From the IMG/VR virus record IMGVR_UViG_3300025896_001356, positions 1 through 64,000 of that record: a stretch of DNA of 64,000 nucleotides; one strand, given 5' to 3'. The notes under the pieces are model-generated. The model saw only the letters and a program-made list of their open reading frames with translations. It was not told where the DNA came from and ran no database searches. This stretch comes from a virus. Shown piece after piece: positions 40,863 through 48,247 of this stretch. A program made the position numbers and the translations under genes. Numbering within the stretch: position 1 is the stretch's first letter; each line of letters begins with the position of its first letter.

Positions 40863-41155
40863 TTAACAAATTTGAAGGCACAGTTGAAGAACGCCGTGTT
40901 GTATTGGAAGCATTCTTCAAAGACAATGCAAACGTGGAAGTTACCTTTAAGAAGGTAGATGGCGAAATTCGCACCATGCCTTGTACGCTGAACGAAGCAC
41001 TGCTTCCTGTAGTAGTGCAAATTACACCAACTGAAGATACTCCGCGGCCACGTGCTAAAAAGTTTAACCCAACTGTAATGAGTGTGTTCTGCACTAACAA
41101 GCAAGAGTGGAGAAGCTTTCGAATTGAAAATTTGATTTCACTAAAGGCGATGTAA
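40859..41155 (+). CDS. DUF2693-like SH3 beta-barrel protein
   Basis: 98 aa. VEVTFKKVDGEIRTMPCTLNEALLP, and a C-terminal MSVFCTNKQEWRSFRIENLISL, match the DUF2693 pattern found in many phages (V-x-F-x-K-x-DG-x-x-R-x-M-x-CT, then a WRSF strand). The family is thought to be an SH3-like fold; role unknown. Confidence 0.68.
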   Translation: MINKFEGTVEERRVVLEAFFKDNANVEVTFKKVDGEIRTMPCTLNEALLPVVVQITPTEDTPRPRAKKFNPTVMSVFCTNKQEWRSFRIENLISLKAM

Positions 41156-41156
41156 T

Positions 41157-41480
41157 ATGGATGTAATCGACTTCTTGGTATTCCTGTGTGCAGGATTAGC
41201 AGCTCTGGCGATTGCATCATCTGTACTAAAGGCGTGGGTAAAGCGCCTGGAAAATAAACTTGAAGATACATTAGTTCATGCCGCTGTAAAAGAAGCATTA
41301 ACAAGGATAATCTTTATTCGAGTTGAAGAACATGGTAATATGCAGTTTGCGTACAATGCATTAACCTCAGAGTTTTTAGTGCAGGGTAAAGATGCTGCCG
41401 AACTTAATGTAAACTTTGGCAAGAACTTTCCAAAGTTCCAAGGTGTAATTGTTGAACCAGAGGAAACGCCAAATGTTTAA
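41157..41480 (+). CDS. Membrane-anchored protein of unknown function (107 aa)
   Basis: One N-terminal membrane segment (FLVFLCAGLAALAIASSVL) is followed by a charged helix and a small soluble domain ending in an acidic tail. Possibly anchored to the inner membrane facing the cytoplasm. Confidence 0.55.
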   Translation: MDVIDFLVFLCAGLAALAIASSVLKAWVKRLENKLEDTLVHAAVKEALTRIIFIRVEEHGNMQFAYNALTSEFLVQGKDAAELNVNFGKNFPKFQGVIVEPEETPNV

Positions 41481-41658
41481 TGTTATTATACTTGCAAGTG
41501 TTGACAGCCGGCAATTGCTATTAATCCTTGGAGTTGATAATATTCCAATGTTGTCAGTGTATGACGATCATGACGGACATACTCTTGTTCGCCCTTGCAT
41601 ATCAAATGTAGATAATCTCGCCTACGCATTGGGCGTACTTGAAAACGGAGAAATCTAA
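41473..41658 (+). CDS. Small protein of unknown function (61 aa)
   Basis: ATG 41473 lies inside the previous gene end, preceded by AGGAAA. MFNVIILASVDSRQLLLILGVDNIPMLSVYDD looks like two strands and a helix. TAATG coupling downstream. Confidence 0.5.
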   Translation: MFNVIILASVDSRQLLLILGVDNIPMLSVYDDHDGHTLVRPCISNVDNLAYALGVLENGEI

Positions 41659-41996
41659 TGAGTACACAATGGATCGTTCTATTTGATAACGAAGGTCTCG
41701 ACACCCTAGTTCCATATAGTGACATGGTAGAAGAACAAGTAATGTCTAGACTTTCTGGCGGCGAAATGAGTAGAGATGCACAACATACTATTTCACGAAT
41801 CATGCTACGAGCACGTTTTAACGAACATCGGCATCCAGAAGTATGGGGCTATTCAACTGCTGATCATATGGAATACCAGGACATGCGAGACCTATGGGAA
41901 GCTAGTCCACAGTATATGGCTGACCTAATACGCAAAAGCGGTCAGCAATTGCACGGAACTAAACCGGGCCAGCAACGTGCCCCTGTTATTGTTTAG
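41658..41996 (+). CDS. Protein of unknown function (112 aa)
   Basis: Helical, mixed charge, with several Met and Arg residues and no motif I know. Its 3' end runs 11 nt into the end of the minus-strand hydrolase gene. Confidence 0.5.
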   Translation: MSTQWIVLFDNEGLDTLVPYSDMVEEQVMSRLSGGEMSRDAQHTISRIMLRARFNEHRHPEVWGYSTADHMEYQDMRDLWEASPQYMADLIRKSGQQLHGTKPGQQRAPVIV

Positions 41997-42543
41997 AACT
42001 TATAATTTCTAATAGCTCGGGACTTTGGAGAACTTCATTGTGTCCGTAGTCCAACACAATTTCTGTGTGCGGTCCATACAGTTCGCGCTGACTTTCAACT
42101 GTAACAACACCGTCATTCTTTCCTACTGCAAATAGATCAAAGCCATGAGTAGTAACCACGTTGGTCCACGGCACTGGAGTTTCGAGCAATCTGGTTTGTG
42201 CAGTCCAAGGTTCGTGTCGTGTTAACATTTGCAACCATGGCACATTGATGTTAAACATTTTCCAAAAGCCTGCTTGGATAGATCCACCAAACGGTGTACC
42301 AATGCTCATACCACCAACCACCAACTCTGGATTCCGATTAGCAAGGTGCCACGCATAAAGTCCGCCCATTGAATGGCCAACAACAAAGCAAGGCTCGTCG
42401 AGTTCCTTTTCCATTGCTTCTAAATTCTTTTCTGGACTTGACATCATGCCCCACTCAAATCTATCGTGGTTCTTAATAGATGAACCAATCCAATTCCAAG
42501 ATATTTTGGATGCATTGGCCCCGTGGATTAAAATAATTTTCAT
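41986..42543 (-). CDS. Alpha/beta hydrolase (minus strand)
   Basis: 185 aa from the ATG complementary to 42541-42543, with AAGGA 8 nt upstream. The fold is clear: IILIHGANAS (oxyanion loop), VVGHSMGGLYAW (nucleophile elbow with Ser) and GKNDGVVTVESQ (acid). DYGHNEVLQSPELLEII provides the catalytic His. No signal peptide, so cytoplasmic. Ester, thioester or lipid substrates are possible. It sits on the opposite strand among early genes, divergent from dCMP deaminase. Confidence 0.82.
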   Translation of the reverse strand: MKIILIHGANASKISWNWIGSSIKNHDRFEWGMMSSPEKNLEAMEKELDEPCFVVGHSMGGLYAWHLANRNPELVVGGMSIGTPFGGSIQAGFWKMFNINVPWLQMLTRHEPWTAQTRLLETPVPWTNVVTTHGFDLFAVGKNDGVVTVESQRELYGPHTEIVLDYGHNEVLQSPELLEIISSKQ

Positions 42544-42571
42544 TGACTTTTCCTTAAACAAGTGTTATACT
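42543..42571 (+). promoter_or_regulatory. Sigma70 promoter (leaderless type) for dCMP deaminase
   Basis: TTGACT, 17 nt, TATACT, with the -10 ending 6 nt before ATG 42578. The -35 begins at the very base where the divergent hydrolase start codon lies, so both genes share about 30 bp of control region. Confidence 0.75.
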
Positions 42572-42577
42572 TATCGT

Positions 42578-43090
42578 ATGAAACCTAAAATTATTAAAGC
42601 CCACATGCAAGTTGCAGAGACGTATGCTAAACTAAGCACTGCTCGTAGACTTCAAGTTGGTTCTATTATTGTTAAAGAGGACCGTATCATCAGCATTGGT
42701 TACAATGGTATGCCATCTGGCTGGGATAACACTTGTGAGGATCGAGTATATGATCCGGGCGCAGGCGGTTGGCTTAGCCCAGAAGAGTTTGAAGAACAAT
42801 ATCCCTACGAAGGCTGGCACGAAGAAGCAGGCCGCACAGTGCGATATGGACTAAAAACTAAACCAGAGGTGTTGCATGCAGAGGCAAACGCAATTGCAAA
42901 GGTTGCACGTAGCCCGGAATCTGCCGAAGGCGCTGTATTATTTGTAACGCACAGCCCTTGCATTGAATGTGCAAAGCTGATATTCCAAAGTGGTATTAAG
43001 CAAGTGTTTTATCGCGATAACTATCGTAGTGACGCTGGGATTGCTTTTTTAAAGCAAGCTGGTGTAATTGTTAATCAACTTGAGAACTAA
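42578..43090 (+). CDS. dCMP deaminase
   Basis: 170 aa from ATG 42578, set by the promoter. The zinc site is HAEANAIAKVARS (His and catalytic Glu) plus PCIECAKLI (two Cys). QVGSIIVKEDRIISIGYNGMPSG is the family N terminus. The enzyme makes dUMP from dCMP to feed thymidylate synthesis during phage replication. Very like T4 gp cd. No Shine-Dalgarno, consistent with a leaderless transcript. Confidence 0.9.
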   Translation: MKPKIIKAHMQVAETYAKLSTARRLQVGSIIVKEDRIISIGYNGMPSGWDNTCEDRVYDPGAGGWLSPEEFEEQYPYEGWHEEAGRTVRYGLKTKPEVLHAEANAIAKVARSPESAEGAVLFVTHSPCIECAKLIFQSGIKQVFYRDNYRSDAGIAFLKQAGVIVNQLEN

Positions 43091-43091
43091 A

Positions 43092-43304
43092 ATGGCAACA
43101 GCTAAAACAGTAACAAAACTCAGCGACAAGCTGACAAAAGTAAATGAGAACTTTTCAATCAACATGTACGACAATGGCTTCATGGTTGAGGTTGGTGGCC
43201 GCAACAAAAAGGGCGACTATGTGAACGCCAAGCTATTGTGCAGTACATTAGAAGAAGTTCAAGCACTGGTAGCAGAAGCCTGTACAATGGAACGAGACGT
43301 TTAA
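43092..43304 (+). CDS. Small protein of unknown function (70 aa)
   Basis: MATAKTVTKLSDKLTKVNENFSINMYDNGFMVEVGGRNKKGDY, basic N terminus then strands. Begins 1 nt after the deaminase stop. Similar small proteins are, from memory, seen in other aquatic phages. Confidence 0.52.
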   Translation: MATAKTVTKLSDKLTKVNENFSINMYDNGFMVEVGGRNKKGDYVNAKLLCSTLEEVQALVAEACTMERDV

Positions 43305-43313
43305 GGAATAATT

Positions 43314-43724
43314 ATGACCTGGTGGAATGTAGCAACCGCAGATAAAAAGAGTGTTGAAGAACACGAGTTTTGGCAAAAAGATGACATGGTCATTCGACGT
43401 GTCAACGGATATCGATGGGGTGTTTGGGCTGTTGAAACAGACGGAGACGAGCCACCAGAATTTGAGCGAGTTGCAATGCCAACTGGCAGCAGTGACGAAG
43501 ATAGTATCGAAATGAACAGCATCGAATACGAAGGCGAACTAGAATCGCTCGACGATGGTTGGTACAATGAAATTATTTGGCCCGACGATATGGAAGAAGC
43601 AGAACGTGACAGATTGCAAGCACTGGTAGATGACGATGCGTATGCTTGGGAAGCTGATGGCTGGTCAAACTATGAAACTGAAGTTTGGTTCTGGGGACCA
43701 CTTGAAATTACAAAGGACGAATGA
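43314..43724 (+). CDS. Acidic Trp-rich protein of unknown function (136 aa)
   Basis: Very acidic with 11 Trp residues, including MTWWNV and YETEVWFWGPLEI. Strong negative charge could mimic nucleic acid, but that is a guess. TAAGGA precedes the start. Confidence 0.5.
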   Translation: MTWWNVATADKKSVEEHEFWQKDDMVIRRVNGYRWGVWAVETDGDEPPEFERVAMPTGSSDEDSIEMNSIEYEGELESLDDGWYNEIIWPDDMEEAERDRLQALVDDDAYAWEADGWSNYETEVWFWGPLEITKDE

Positions 43725-43924
43725 TGTTAAAAGATAGACGACTTTTGATGGAGCAAGAAATTGCTAAACTAACTGCAACATGTGGTTATACCTATCTTGC
43801 TGCTATGCGAGTGCCAATGACTGACAATGAAAAAGTAGTATACACTGCCGCAGTTGAGAAGTTGAGTACAATGACAACTGAATTGGCAATTATCGTTGAG
43901 ATGATTAATAAAGGACACGAGTAA
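43721..43924 (+). CDS. Small helical protein (67 aa)
   Basis: Two ATGs, 43721 and 43724, can start it. It reads as two amphipathic helices. ATGA and TAATG overlaps with its neighbours support it. Confidence 0.5.
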   Translation: MMLKDRRLLMEQEIAKLTATCGYTYLAAMRVPMTDNEKVVYTAAVEKLSTMTTELAIIVEMINKGHE

Positions 43925-44766
43925 TGGCACAACACTCAAACTACTGGAGTTGCAGTTCCTTTGCAGATTGGCTTCGCGGCACTAAAAAACTCGGTGCAGG
44001 CACAAGCGAAGAATGGGATGAGTGGACTACTGCTGCCCAAATGAAACATAACTTCCGCTACTGGATGGCTGAAGAAGCACTTGGACATATCCAAGACTTT
44101 GTCACCTGGCCAATTAGAAAGATTTACGATGTCAAGTACTATATTAATAACCGTTGGGTTACTGGCACTCATAGTCTCACTGCTCACCCTCGCGACATTA
44201 AACCCGGCCAATGGCAGGATGTTGGTAACAGGTTTCTTCCATGCCTCTTCAACGAACTCGTTGACTTTGTCGAAGTAGAAACAGCATGGAGTCATATTGC
44301 TTGGGGCGACAAAGAAGCTCGCGCCAAATACAATCCTCCGTTCTATGCAAGTGGTTGGTGGCGCTGGAGAACTTGGCGTAGTCCGCAAGCAGGCTTAGAT
44401 CACCTTGACTGGGCAATGACCTTGACCAATGAAGAATGGTTAGAAGAAGGTAAAAAAGGTGAAGCTGTACCAACAAGCCAGGCCACTTCGGCAAAAGAAA
44501 TTAAAGAGCTTTACACTTGGTGGACTGTTACCTATCGTGCTCGTCCAGACCCGCATGATGCCAGTGGTTGGAGTGCTCACTGCGATGCGATGCGTGTCAA
44601 GTATCCGGGTAGCTTTTTCTCTAGCCTAAACAGCAAGGATCCAGTAGATCGTAAGGCTAGCGACAAGGCTCATAAGCTTCTGCAAAAGATTGAAGCTGCA
44701 TACGAAAAAGAAGATGAGGCTATGATGATACGCCTTATTAAGATTAGAGAAAGTCTATGGACTTAA
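43924..44766 (+). CDS. Trp-rich protein of unknown function (280 aa)
   Basis: The sequence is rich in Trp and charged residues: FADWLRGTKKLGAGTSEEWDEW, WWRWRTWRSPQAGLDHLDWAM, LYTWWTVTYRARPDPHDASGWS. The regular spacing suggests a conserved globular phage protein; I recall similar ones in large phages without known role. No catalytic motif evident. Confidence 0.55.
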   Translation: MAQHSNYWSCSSFADWLRGTKKLGAGTSEEWDEWTTAAQMKHNFRYWMAEEALGHIQDFVTWPIRKIYDVKYYINNRWVTGTHSLTAHPRDIKPGQWQDVGNRFLPCLFNELVDFVEVETAWSHIAWGDKEARAKYNPPFYASGWWRWRTWRSPQAGLDHLDWAMTLTNEEWLEEGKKGEAVPTSQATSAKEIKELYTWWTVTYRARPDPHDASGWSAHCDAMRVKYPGSFFSSLNSKDPVDRKASDKAHKLLQKIEAAYEKEDEAMMIRLIKIRESLWT

Positions 44767-44933
44767 CTTCTACTGTATGTTGCCAAGTACCAAAAAAGTA
44801 CTCGGAAGAGTACGATTGTTACTATTGTGAATCTTGTAACATTTGGGCAGAAGATAAATGCAATGATCCTACGTGCGAGTTTTGCACTACAAGGCCAATG
44901 ACACCAATGGAGACTAATAATGACAATGCCTGA
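44757..44933 (+). CDS. Cys-rich zinc-ribbon-like small protein (58 aa)
   Basis: Contains CC, then CYYC, C, C and CEFC within 40 residues, which could hold one or two zinc ions. The start overlaps the upstream gene end by 10 nt and the stop runs into the next gene. Possible transcription or RNA-binding modulator. Confidence 0.5.
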   Translation: MDLTSTVCCQVPKKYSEEYDCYYCESCNIWAEDKCNDPTCEFCTTRPMTPMETNNDNA

Positions 44934-45141
44934 TGAACGCTATCGAGCAATGGTAGAAGGACTAAAGCTAATTGAAGACTTGCTTATACCGCAAGTGACT
45001 CCAAGAGTGCCCGGGGAAATTCGAGAACGTGCTCGCTGGATAATGCGGCACTATCCAAGTGCATACGAGCTCGAACGTCTTGCAGCAAATGTTCCATCTA
45101 TGCTGTCGACAAAGAATTTTAACGGAGAGAAGATCAAATGA
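44920..45141 (+). CDS. BPSL0761-like small protein (73 aa)
   Basis: MTMPDERYRAMVEG...VPGEIRERARWIMRHYPSAYELERLAA matches the small BPSL0761 family seen in bacteria and phages (MTMPDER, then RRxA-x-x-x-RH-x-P). Function unknown. It overlaps genes on both sides. Confidence 0.6.
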   Translation: MTMPDERYRAMVEGLKLIEDLLIPQVTPRVPGEIRERARWIMRHYPSAYELERLAANVPSMLSTKNFNGEKIK

Positions 45142-45311
45142 CATCTTGGACTATAACACTTGAGGATGCAGAAGATGGTAGTGGCGATCTTGTACTGCCA
45201 CTACCGCAGGATCTATTAGATAATGCCGGATGGAAAGAAGGCGACACTCTTGAATGGATTGATAACAACAACGGCACATGGTCGATGAAGAAAGTAGAAG
45301 CTCCAGCCTGA
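45138..45311 (+). CDS. AbrB/MazE-like small protein (57 aa)
   Basis: DLVLPLPQDLLDNAGWKEGDTLEWIDNNNGTWSMKK has the strand-helix-strand pattern of AbrB-type swapped-hairpin DNA-binding domains (lP.ell...gw..GD.le). It lacks strong basic patches. Could be a regulator. Confidence 0.55.
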   Translation: MTSWTITLEDAEDGSGDLVLPLPQDLLDNAGWKEGDTLEWIDNNNGTWSMKKVEAPA

Positions 45312-45312
45312 A

Positions 45313-45918
45313 CTAACTGCTTGCTAATTTAGCAGCTTTATTTTTGGCTCTTGTTAGCTTATATTTTTCAATAGTTTCCGGCGATCGTTTATGTGAATCA
45401 TTGGCCTTCATTGTTGCCAGTCGTTTAGCAATTGATTCTGGACTATTTGGATTCGTAGTTCCATTTGCCTCTTTAGTGACACGGCATTTGGCAAGTGATT
45501 CTGACGTAATAGTATTCAAAGTACCATATTTTGCCAGTTTAGTTTCAACGCCTTTGGCAACTGATTCCGGGCTAGTGAGATTCAAAGTACCATATTTTGC
45601 CAGTTTAGTTACTAAACCTTTTGCAATTGATTCTGAAGTTTGTTTTACGCCCTCACCAGATTCTGCAATTAAGTTTGCCCAGTCGTCGCTGTCAACCACA
45701 TTCCATAACTCACTATAATATAGACCAAGTTCTTTGACTTCTTCATTTGAAGTGCATTCTTTGAGGATTGTAGTGGTATAATCGTACCCGTGTACTTTTA
45801 GATGACTGGTCCATCTGGTTCCAGAATCTGGATATTTGTGTGGATCTTTTCTTATTGTTTTGCCAAGATATTTTAGGCCAGTGACATTATGTGTCTTGAC
45901 GTATAGATAAATAATCAT
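45313..45918 (-). CDS. GIY-YIG homing endonuclease with NUMOD-like repeats
   Basis: 201 aa on the minus strand. IIYLYVKTHNVTGLKYLGKTIRKDPHKYPDSGTRWTSHLKVHG is a phage-type GIY-YIG start. From residue about 90 the tail repeats SPES(I/V)AKGxxTKLAKYGTLN-like units four to five times, as in DNA-binding NUMOD3-type tails of Seg/homing enzymes. Free-standing, placed against the operon strand and lying next to a promoter, so most likely a mobile gene. Confidence 0.85.
   Translation of the reverse strand: MIIYLYVKTHNVTGLKYLGKTIRKDPHKYPDSGTRWTSHLKVHGYDYTTTILKECTSNEEVKELGLYYSELWNVVDSDDWANLIAESGEGVKQTSESIAKGLVTKLAKYGTLNLTSPESVAKGVETKLAKYGTLNTITSESLAKCRVTKEANGTTNPNSPESIAKRLATMKANDSHKRSPETIEKYKLTRAKNKAAKLASS
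45514..45544. repeat. 31-bp direct repeat in the homing endonuclease tail, copy 1
   Basis: Identical to 45580-45610, 66 bp apart (22 codons). It encodes the repeated TKLAKYGTLN unit on the minus strand. The exact identity shows a recent in-frame tandem duplication of the DNA-binding repeat. Confidence 0.85.
45580..45610. repeat. 31-bp direct repeat in the homing endonuclease tail, copy 2
   Basis: Second copy of the 31-bp unit (see 45514-45544). Confidence 0.85.
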
Positions 45919-45995
45919 GCTGATGTTCCTCCAGAACGTTAGAGCCGGTAGATATGTCGAGTATCGTGATCGGCACTTTTATTTATCATCTTAGG

Positions 45996-46024
45996 TTGAC
46001 AGTGCGGCTGGCTTGCAGTATAAT
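45996..46024 (+). promoter_or_regulatory. Consensus sigma70 promoter for the DexA-like exonuclease
   Basis: TTGACA, 17 nt, TATAAT, then ATCAACATAGGAGAAAATAATGGCAA. The leader and first codons match those after the 46671 promoter almost exactly. Confidence 0.85.
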
Positions 46025-46043
46025 ATCAACATAGGAGAAAATA

Positions 46044-46628
46044 ATGGCAAATGAAATGAACTACAACAAGCCTGGCAATCATATTATGGTTGACTTAGAA
46101 ACACTTGGCACTAAACCAAATAGTTTAATGCTTACTATTGGCGCTATTCGTTTTAACCCTTGGGCAGAGGATACTAACAATCCAATGGAGAAGATGGATA
46201 CGTTTTATCGACGTGTTAGTTTTGAAAGTTTTGAAGGATTAGATCATGTCATTGATGACGACACCCTTGCTTGGTGGGGAAAGCAATCTGAAGAAGTTAG
46301 AGAGGAAGCATTTAATGAAGAAGGCCGTGTTGATATACGTGATGTTTTGCGCGATTTCCATCGCTGGTGCGGTGGTGTTGACGCTATCTGGGCAAATGGT
46401 ACCGGGTTCGACTTAAACATCCTTGAACACTTTAGTCGTGAACTGAAGCGCGGGGTTGCATGGAAGTATTGGCAGGCTCGTGATGCCCGCACATTATATG
46501 CACTTGTTCCTGGTCTTGAACGACCACAAGGTGCTGCTCACCATGCACTATGGGATTGCTGGAGCCAACTGGTTGGTGTGCAACGTTCCTTCAAAGCTCT
46601 TGGTATCAATGAGTTAACTTCTCGTTAA
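46044..46628 (+). CDS. DEDD 3'-5' exonuclease (DexA/Rv2179c-like)
   Basis: 194 aa. IMVDLETLGTKPNS (first Asp and Glu), WANGTGFDLNILEHF (second Asp region) and AAHHALWDCWSQL (His and last Asp) make a complete DEDDh active site. Close to T4 DexA and phage 3'-5' exoribonuclease-like enzymes. It would degrade host DNA or RNA or edit ends early in infection. AGGAG ribosome site. Confidence 0.88.
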   Translation: MANEMNYNKPGNHIMVDLETLGTKPNSLMLTIGAIRFNPWAEDTNNPMEKMDTFYRRVSFESFEGLDHVIDDDTLAWWGKQSEEVREEAFNEEGRVDIRDVLRDFHRWCGGVDAIWANGTGFDLNILEHFSRELKRGVAWKYWQARDARTLYALVPGLERPQGAAHHALWDCWSQLVGVQRSFKALGINELTSR

Positions 46629-46670
46629 TACTGTACTAAGTAATACACCGGTCTTCGGACATCATCCCGG

Positions 46671-46699
46671 TATACAAACTCTGCTGCCTATGCTATAAT
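46671..46699 (+). promoter_or_regulatory. Sigma70-like promoter for the QueD-like gene
   Basis: TATACA (four of six -35 matches), 17 nt, TATAAT, followed by CAACATAGGAGAAAACAATGGCAA, a near copy of the 46044 gene leader. The -10 is strong, the -35 weak. Confidence 0.65.
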
Positions 46700-46716
46700 C
46701 AACATAGGAGAAAACA

Positions 46717-47226
46717 ATGGCAACAACACTAACCCCAGTCGCATACAAATATACTTCAACTAAAGAGTATCATGATGCATTTCCGTGCGCTTATCGTCAA
46801 TGGCGATCCGACTCACACTGCAATCTAATTCACGGCTATTCATTTAGCATGAAGTTCTACTTTGGAACTAACGAGCTAGATGCACGTAATTGGGCTGCTG
46901 ACTACGGCGGACTTAAAGAACTAAAGAAGACCTTAGAGAGTCAATTCGACCATACACTTATTGTAGCACAGGATGATCCGGATATGGAAACATTCAAGTT
47001 GCTGCAAGAGCGGAACATGGCTAAGATCGTAGTGCTACCTAAACTAGGATGCGAAGGCCTAAGCGACATGCTTTACAAGTATGTCAATGGCGTTTACATC
47101 CCAGAGATGTGGGGTGAGGGCGAATCAAAGCGTCTTTGGTGTTACAAAGTAGAAGTACGTGAAACACAAAGTAATATGGCGTTCCGTGAAGGACACCGTG
47201 AGTGGAATGAGGACCTGTTCGCTTAA
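46717..47226 (+). CDS. QueD/6-pyruvoyltetrahydropterin synthase-like protein
   Basis: 169 aa. SDSHCNLIHGYSFSMKFYFG, LDARNWAADYGGLKELKKTLESQFDHTLIVAQDDP and LGCEGLSDMLYKYV follow the PTPS/QueD fold with catalytic Cys region, Asp-His pair and Glu. The usual HGH zinc motif reads HGY here, as I recall for a subfamily common in Proteobacteria. QueD makes 6-carboxytetrahydropterin for 7-deazaguanine. A link to the QueC-like gene at 29170 is plausible; QueE and FolE are not in the window. Confidence 0.75.
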   Translation: MATTLTPVAYKYTSTKEYHDAFPCAYRQWRSDSHCNLIHGYSFSMKFYFGTNELDARNWAADYGGLKELKKTLESQFDHTLIVAQDDPDMETFKLLQERNMAKIVVLPKLGCEGLSDMLYKYVNGVYIPEMWGEGESKRLWCYKVEVRETQSNMAFREGHREWNEDLFA

Positions 47227-47477
47227 TGCGATTACTTCAACTTAAAGAACTTCAGCAAAGCTATAGCTTAACTCAAGCTGTCAGGCCTGCTGAGGTTTGG
47301 GGATTACCAATCCAACCCGAAGCTGAAGGAATCTCGCTGACTATTATCGAGTCCATAGCCGACGTAGCAGAAGGATGGACTGGCTGGGGTTTTGGACAAC
47401 AGAATACCTGGTTGCTATTTGAAAAACAAGAAGATGCTATTATAGCAAACGTTACGCTTGGAGAGTCGTATGTCTAA
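47226..47477 (+). CDS. Small protein of unknown function (83 aa)
   Basis: TAATG overlap with the QueD-like gene. GFGQQNTWLLFEKQEDAIIANVTLGE suggests beta strands. No motif seen. Confidence 0.5.
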   Translation: MRLLQLKELQQSYSLTQAVRPAEVWGLPIQPEAEGISLTIIESIADVAEGWTGWGFGQQNTWLLFEKQEDAIIANVTLGESYV

Positions 47478-47679
47478 CATTAAATCATTTCTAGGCAAGC
47501 AAATTGATCAAGACGCTGCAATCATTGATAAAGAAATTGTAGTGCAATCAAAGCACAATCTGGATACATTGAGTGCTATGACGAAGAAAGAGGTCATAGC
47601 TTATGCTCATAAGTATGCTATACTAATTAACTCCCGCAAGAAAAAGGAAGAGTTAATAGATACCATTCTAAGGAACTAA
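47470..47679 (+). CDS. Small helical protein (69 aa)
   Basis: ATG 47470 lies inside the end of the previous gene with GGAGAG upstream. [36 protein letters not shown] resembles a SAP- or Rho-N-like helix-extended-helix, which could bind nucleic acid. Confidence 0.5.
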   Translation: MSNIKSFLGKQIDQDAAIIDKEIVVQSKHNLDTLSAMTKKEVIAYAHKYAILINSRKKKEELIDTILRN

Positions 47680-47680
47680 T

Positions 47681-48019
47681 ATGGATAATCAAGTAAACAT
47701 TACAGATGCAGCATACGCCAAGGTTAAGGAGATTATCTCCGAAGATGCCAAATTGGAAGGTGTAGCATTGCGTATTTTTGTGCAAGGTGGCGGATGTTCG
47801 GGCATGGAATATGGCTTTACATTTGATGCAGATGTGAACGACGACGACTTTAATTTTGAGCAAAATGGTATCAAGGTCTCAATTGATTCGATGAGCATGA
47901 CATATCTAACAAATGCAGTCATTGACTACAAAGAAGATTTAAACGGTTCAAGATTTTCAATTGAAAATCCAAATGCACAAACTACATGCGGTTGCGGTAG
48001 TTCTTTTAGTCCGAGCTAA
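47681..48019 (+). CDS. A-type Fe-S cluster carrier, ErpA/IscA-like
   Basis: 112 aa. The three cluster ligands are present: Cys in [16 protein letters not shown] and the pair in TTCGCGSSF at the C terminus. [14 protein letters not shown] is the usual N terminus. ErpA/IscA proteins carry and insert [2Fe-2S]/[4Fe-4S] clusters into enzymes. With nine radical SAM enzymes in the same window, each needing one or more [4Fe-4S] clusters, its role as their cluster donor is an attractive inference. Confidence 0.9.
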   Translation: MDNQVNITDAAYAKVKEIISEDAKLEGVALRIFVQGGGCSGMEYGFTFDADVNDDDFNFEQNGIKVSIDSMSMTYLTNAVIDYKEDLNGSRFSIENPNAQTTCGCGSSFSPS

Positions 48020-48021
48020 TT

Positions 48022-48246
48022 ATGGAAATTGATTACCTCTCAATGACGTTTGACCAACTTATGGAGCGGCAACGTATGATCACTAAAAAATACAACGCTG
48101 CATATTCTGGCGGTGCAAGTCAAGAAGTTAAAAATCAAATTTTAAATCATATGGATGCTATTCGGCAAGCCATGTATGAAATTGGCTACAAGCAAAGTTT
48201 TGCAGCAAGTGATAGTGATGATCCATTCAAAGACAGCATTATCTAA
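48022..48246 (+). CDS. Small helical protein (74 aa)
   Basis: MEIDYLSMTFDQLMERQRMITKKYNAAYSGGASQEVKNQILNHMDAIRQAMYEIGYKQ is a helical hairpin with an acidic tail. Supported by tight spacing (2 nt each side). Function unknown. Confidence 0.52.
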   Translation: MEIDYLSMTFDQLMERQRMITKKYNAAYSGGASQEVKNQILNHMDAIRQAMYEIGYKQSFAASDSDDPFKDSII

Positions 48247-48247
48247 C

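Noticed and set aside
45344-45718. Long plus-strand frame opposite the GIY-YIG gene
   Set aside because: It is the mirror of the repeat-rich minus-strand coding region; the GIY-YIG protein has recognisable motifs and this one has none.
46650-46675. Inverted repeat ACCGG...CCGGT after the exonuclease gene as a terminator
   Set aside because: The stem is only 5 bp with a long loop and no T run.
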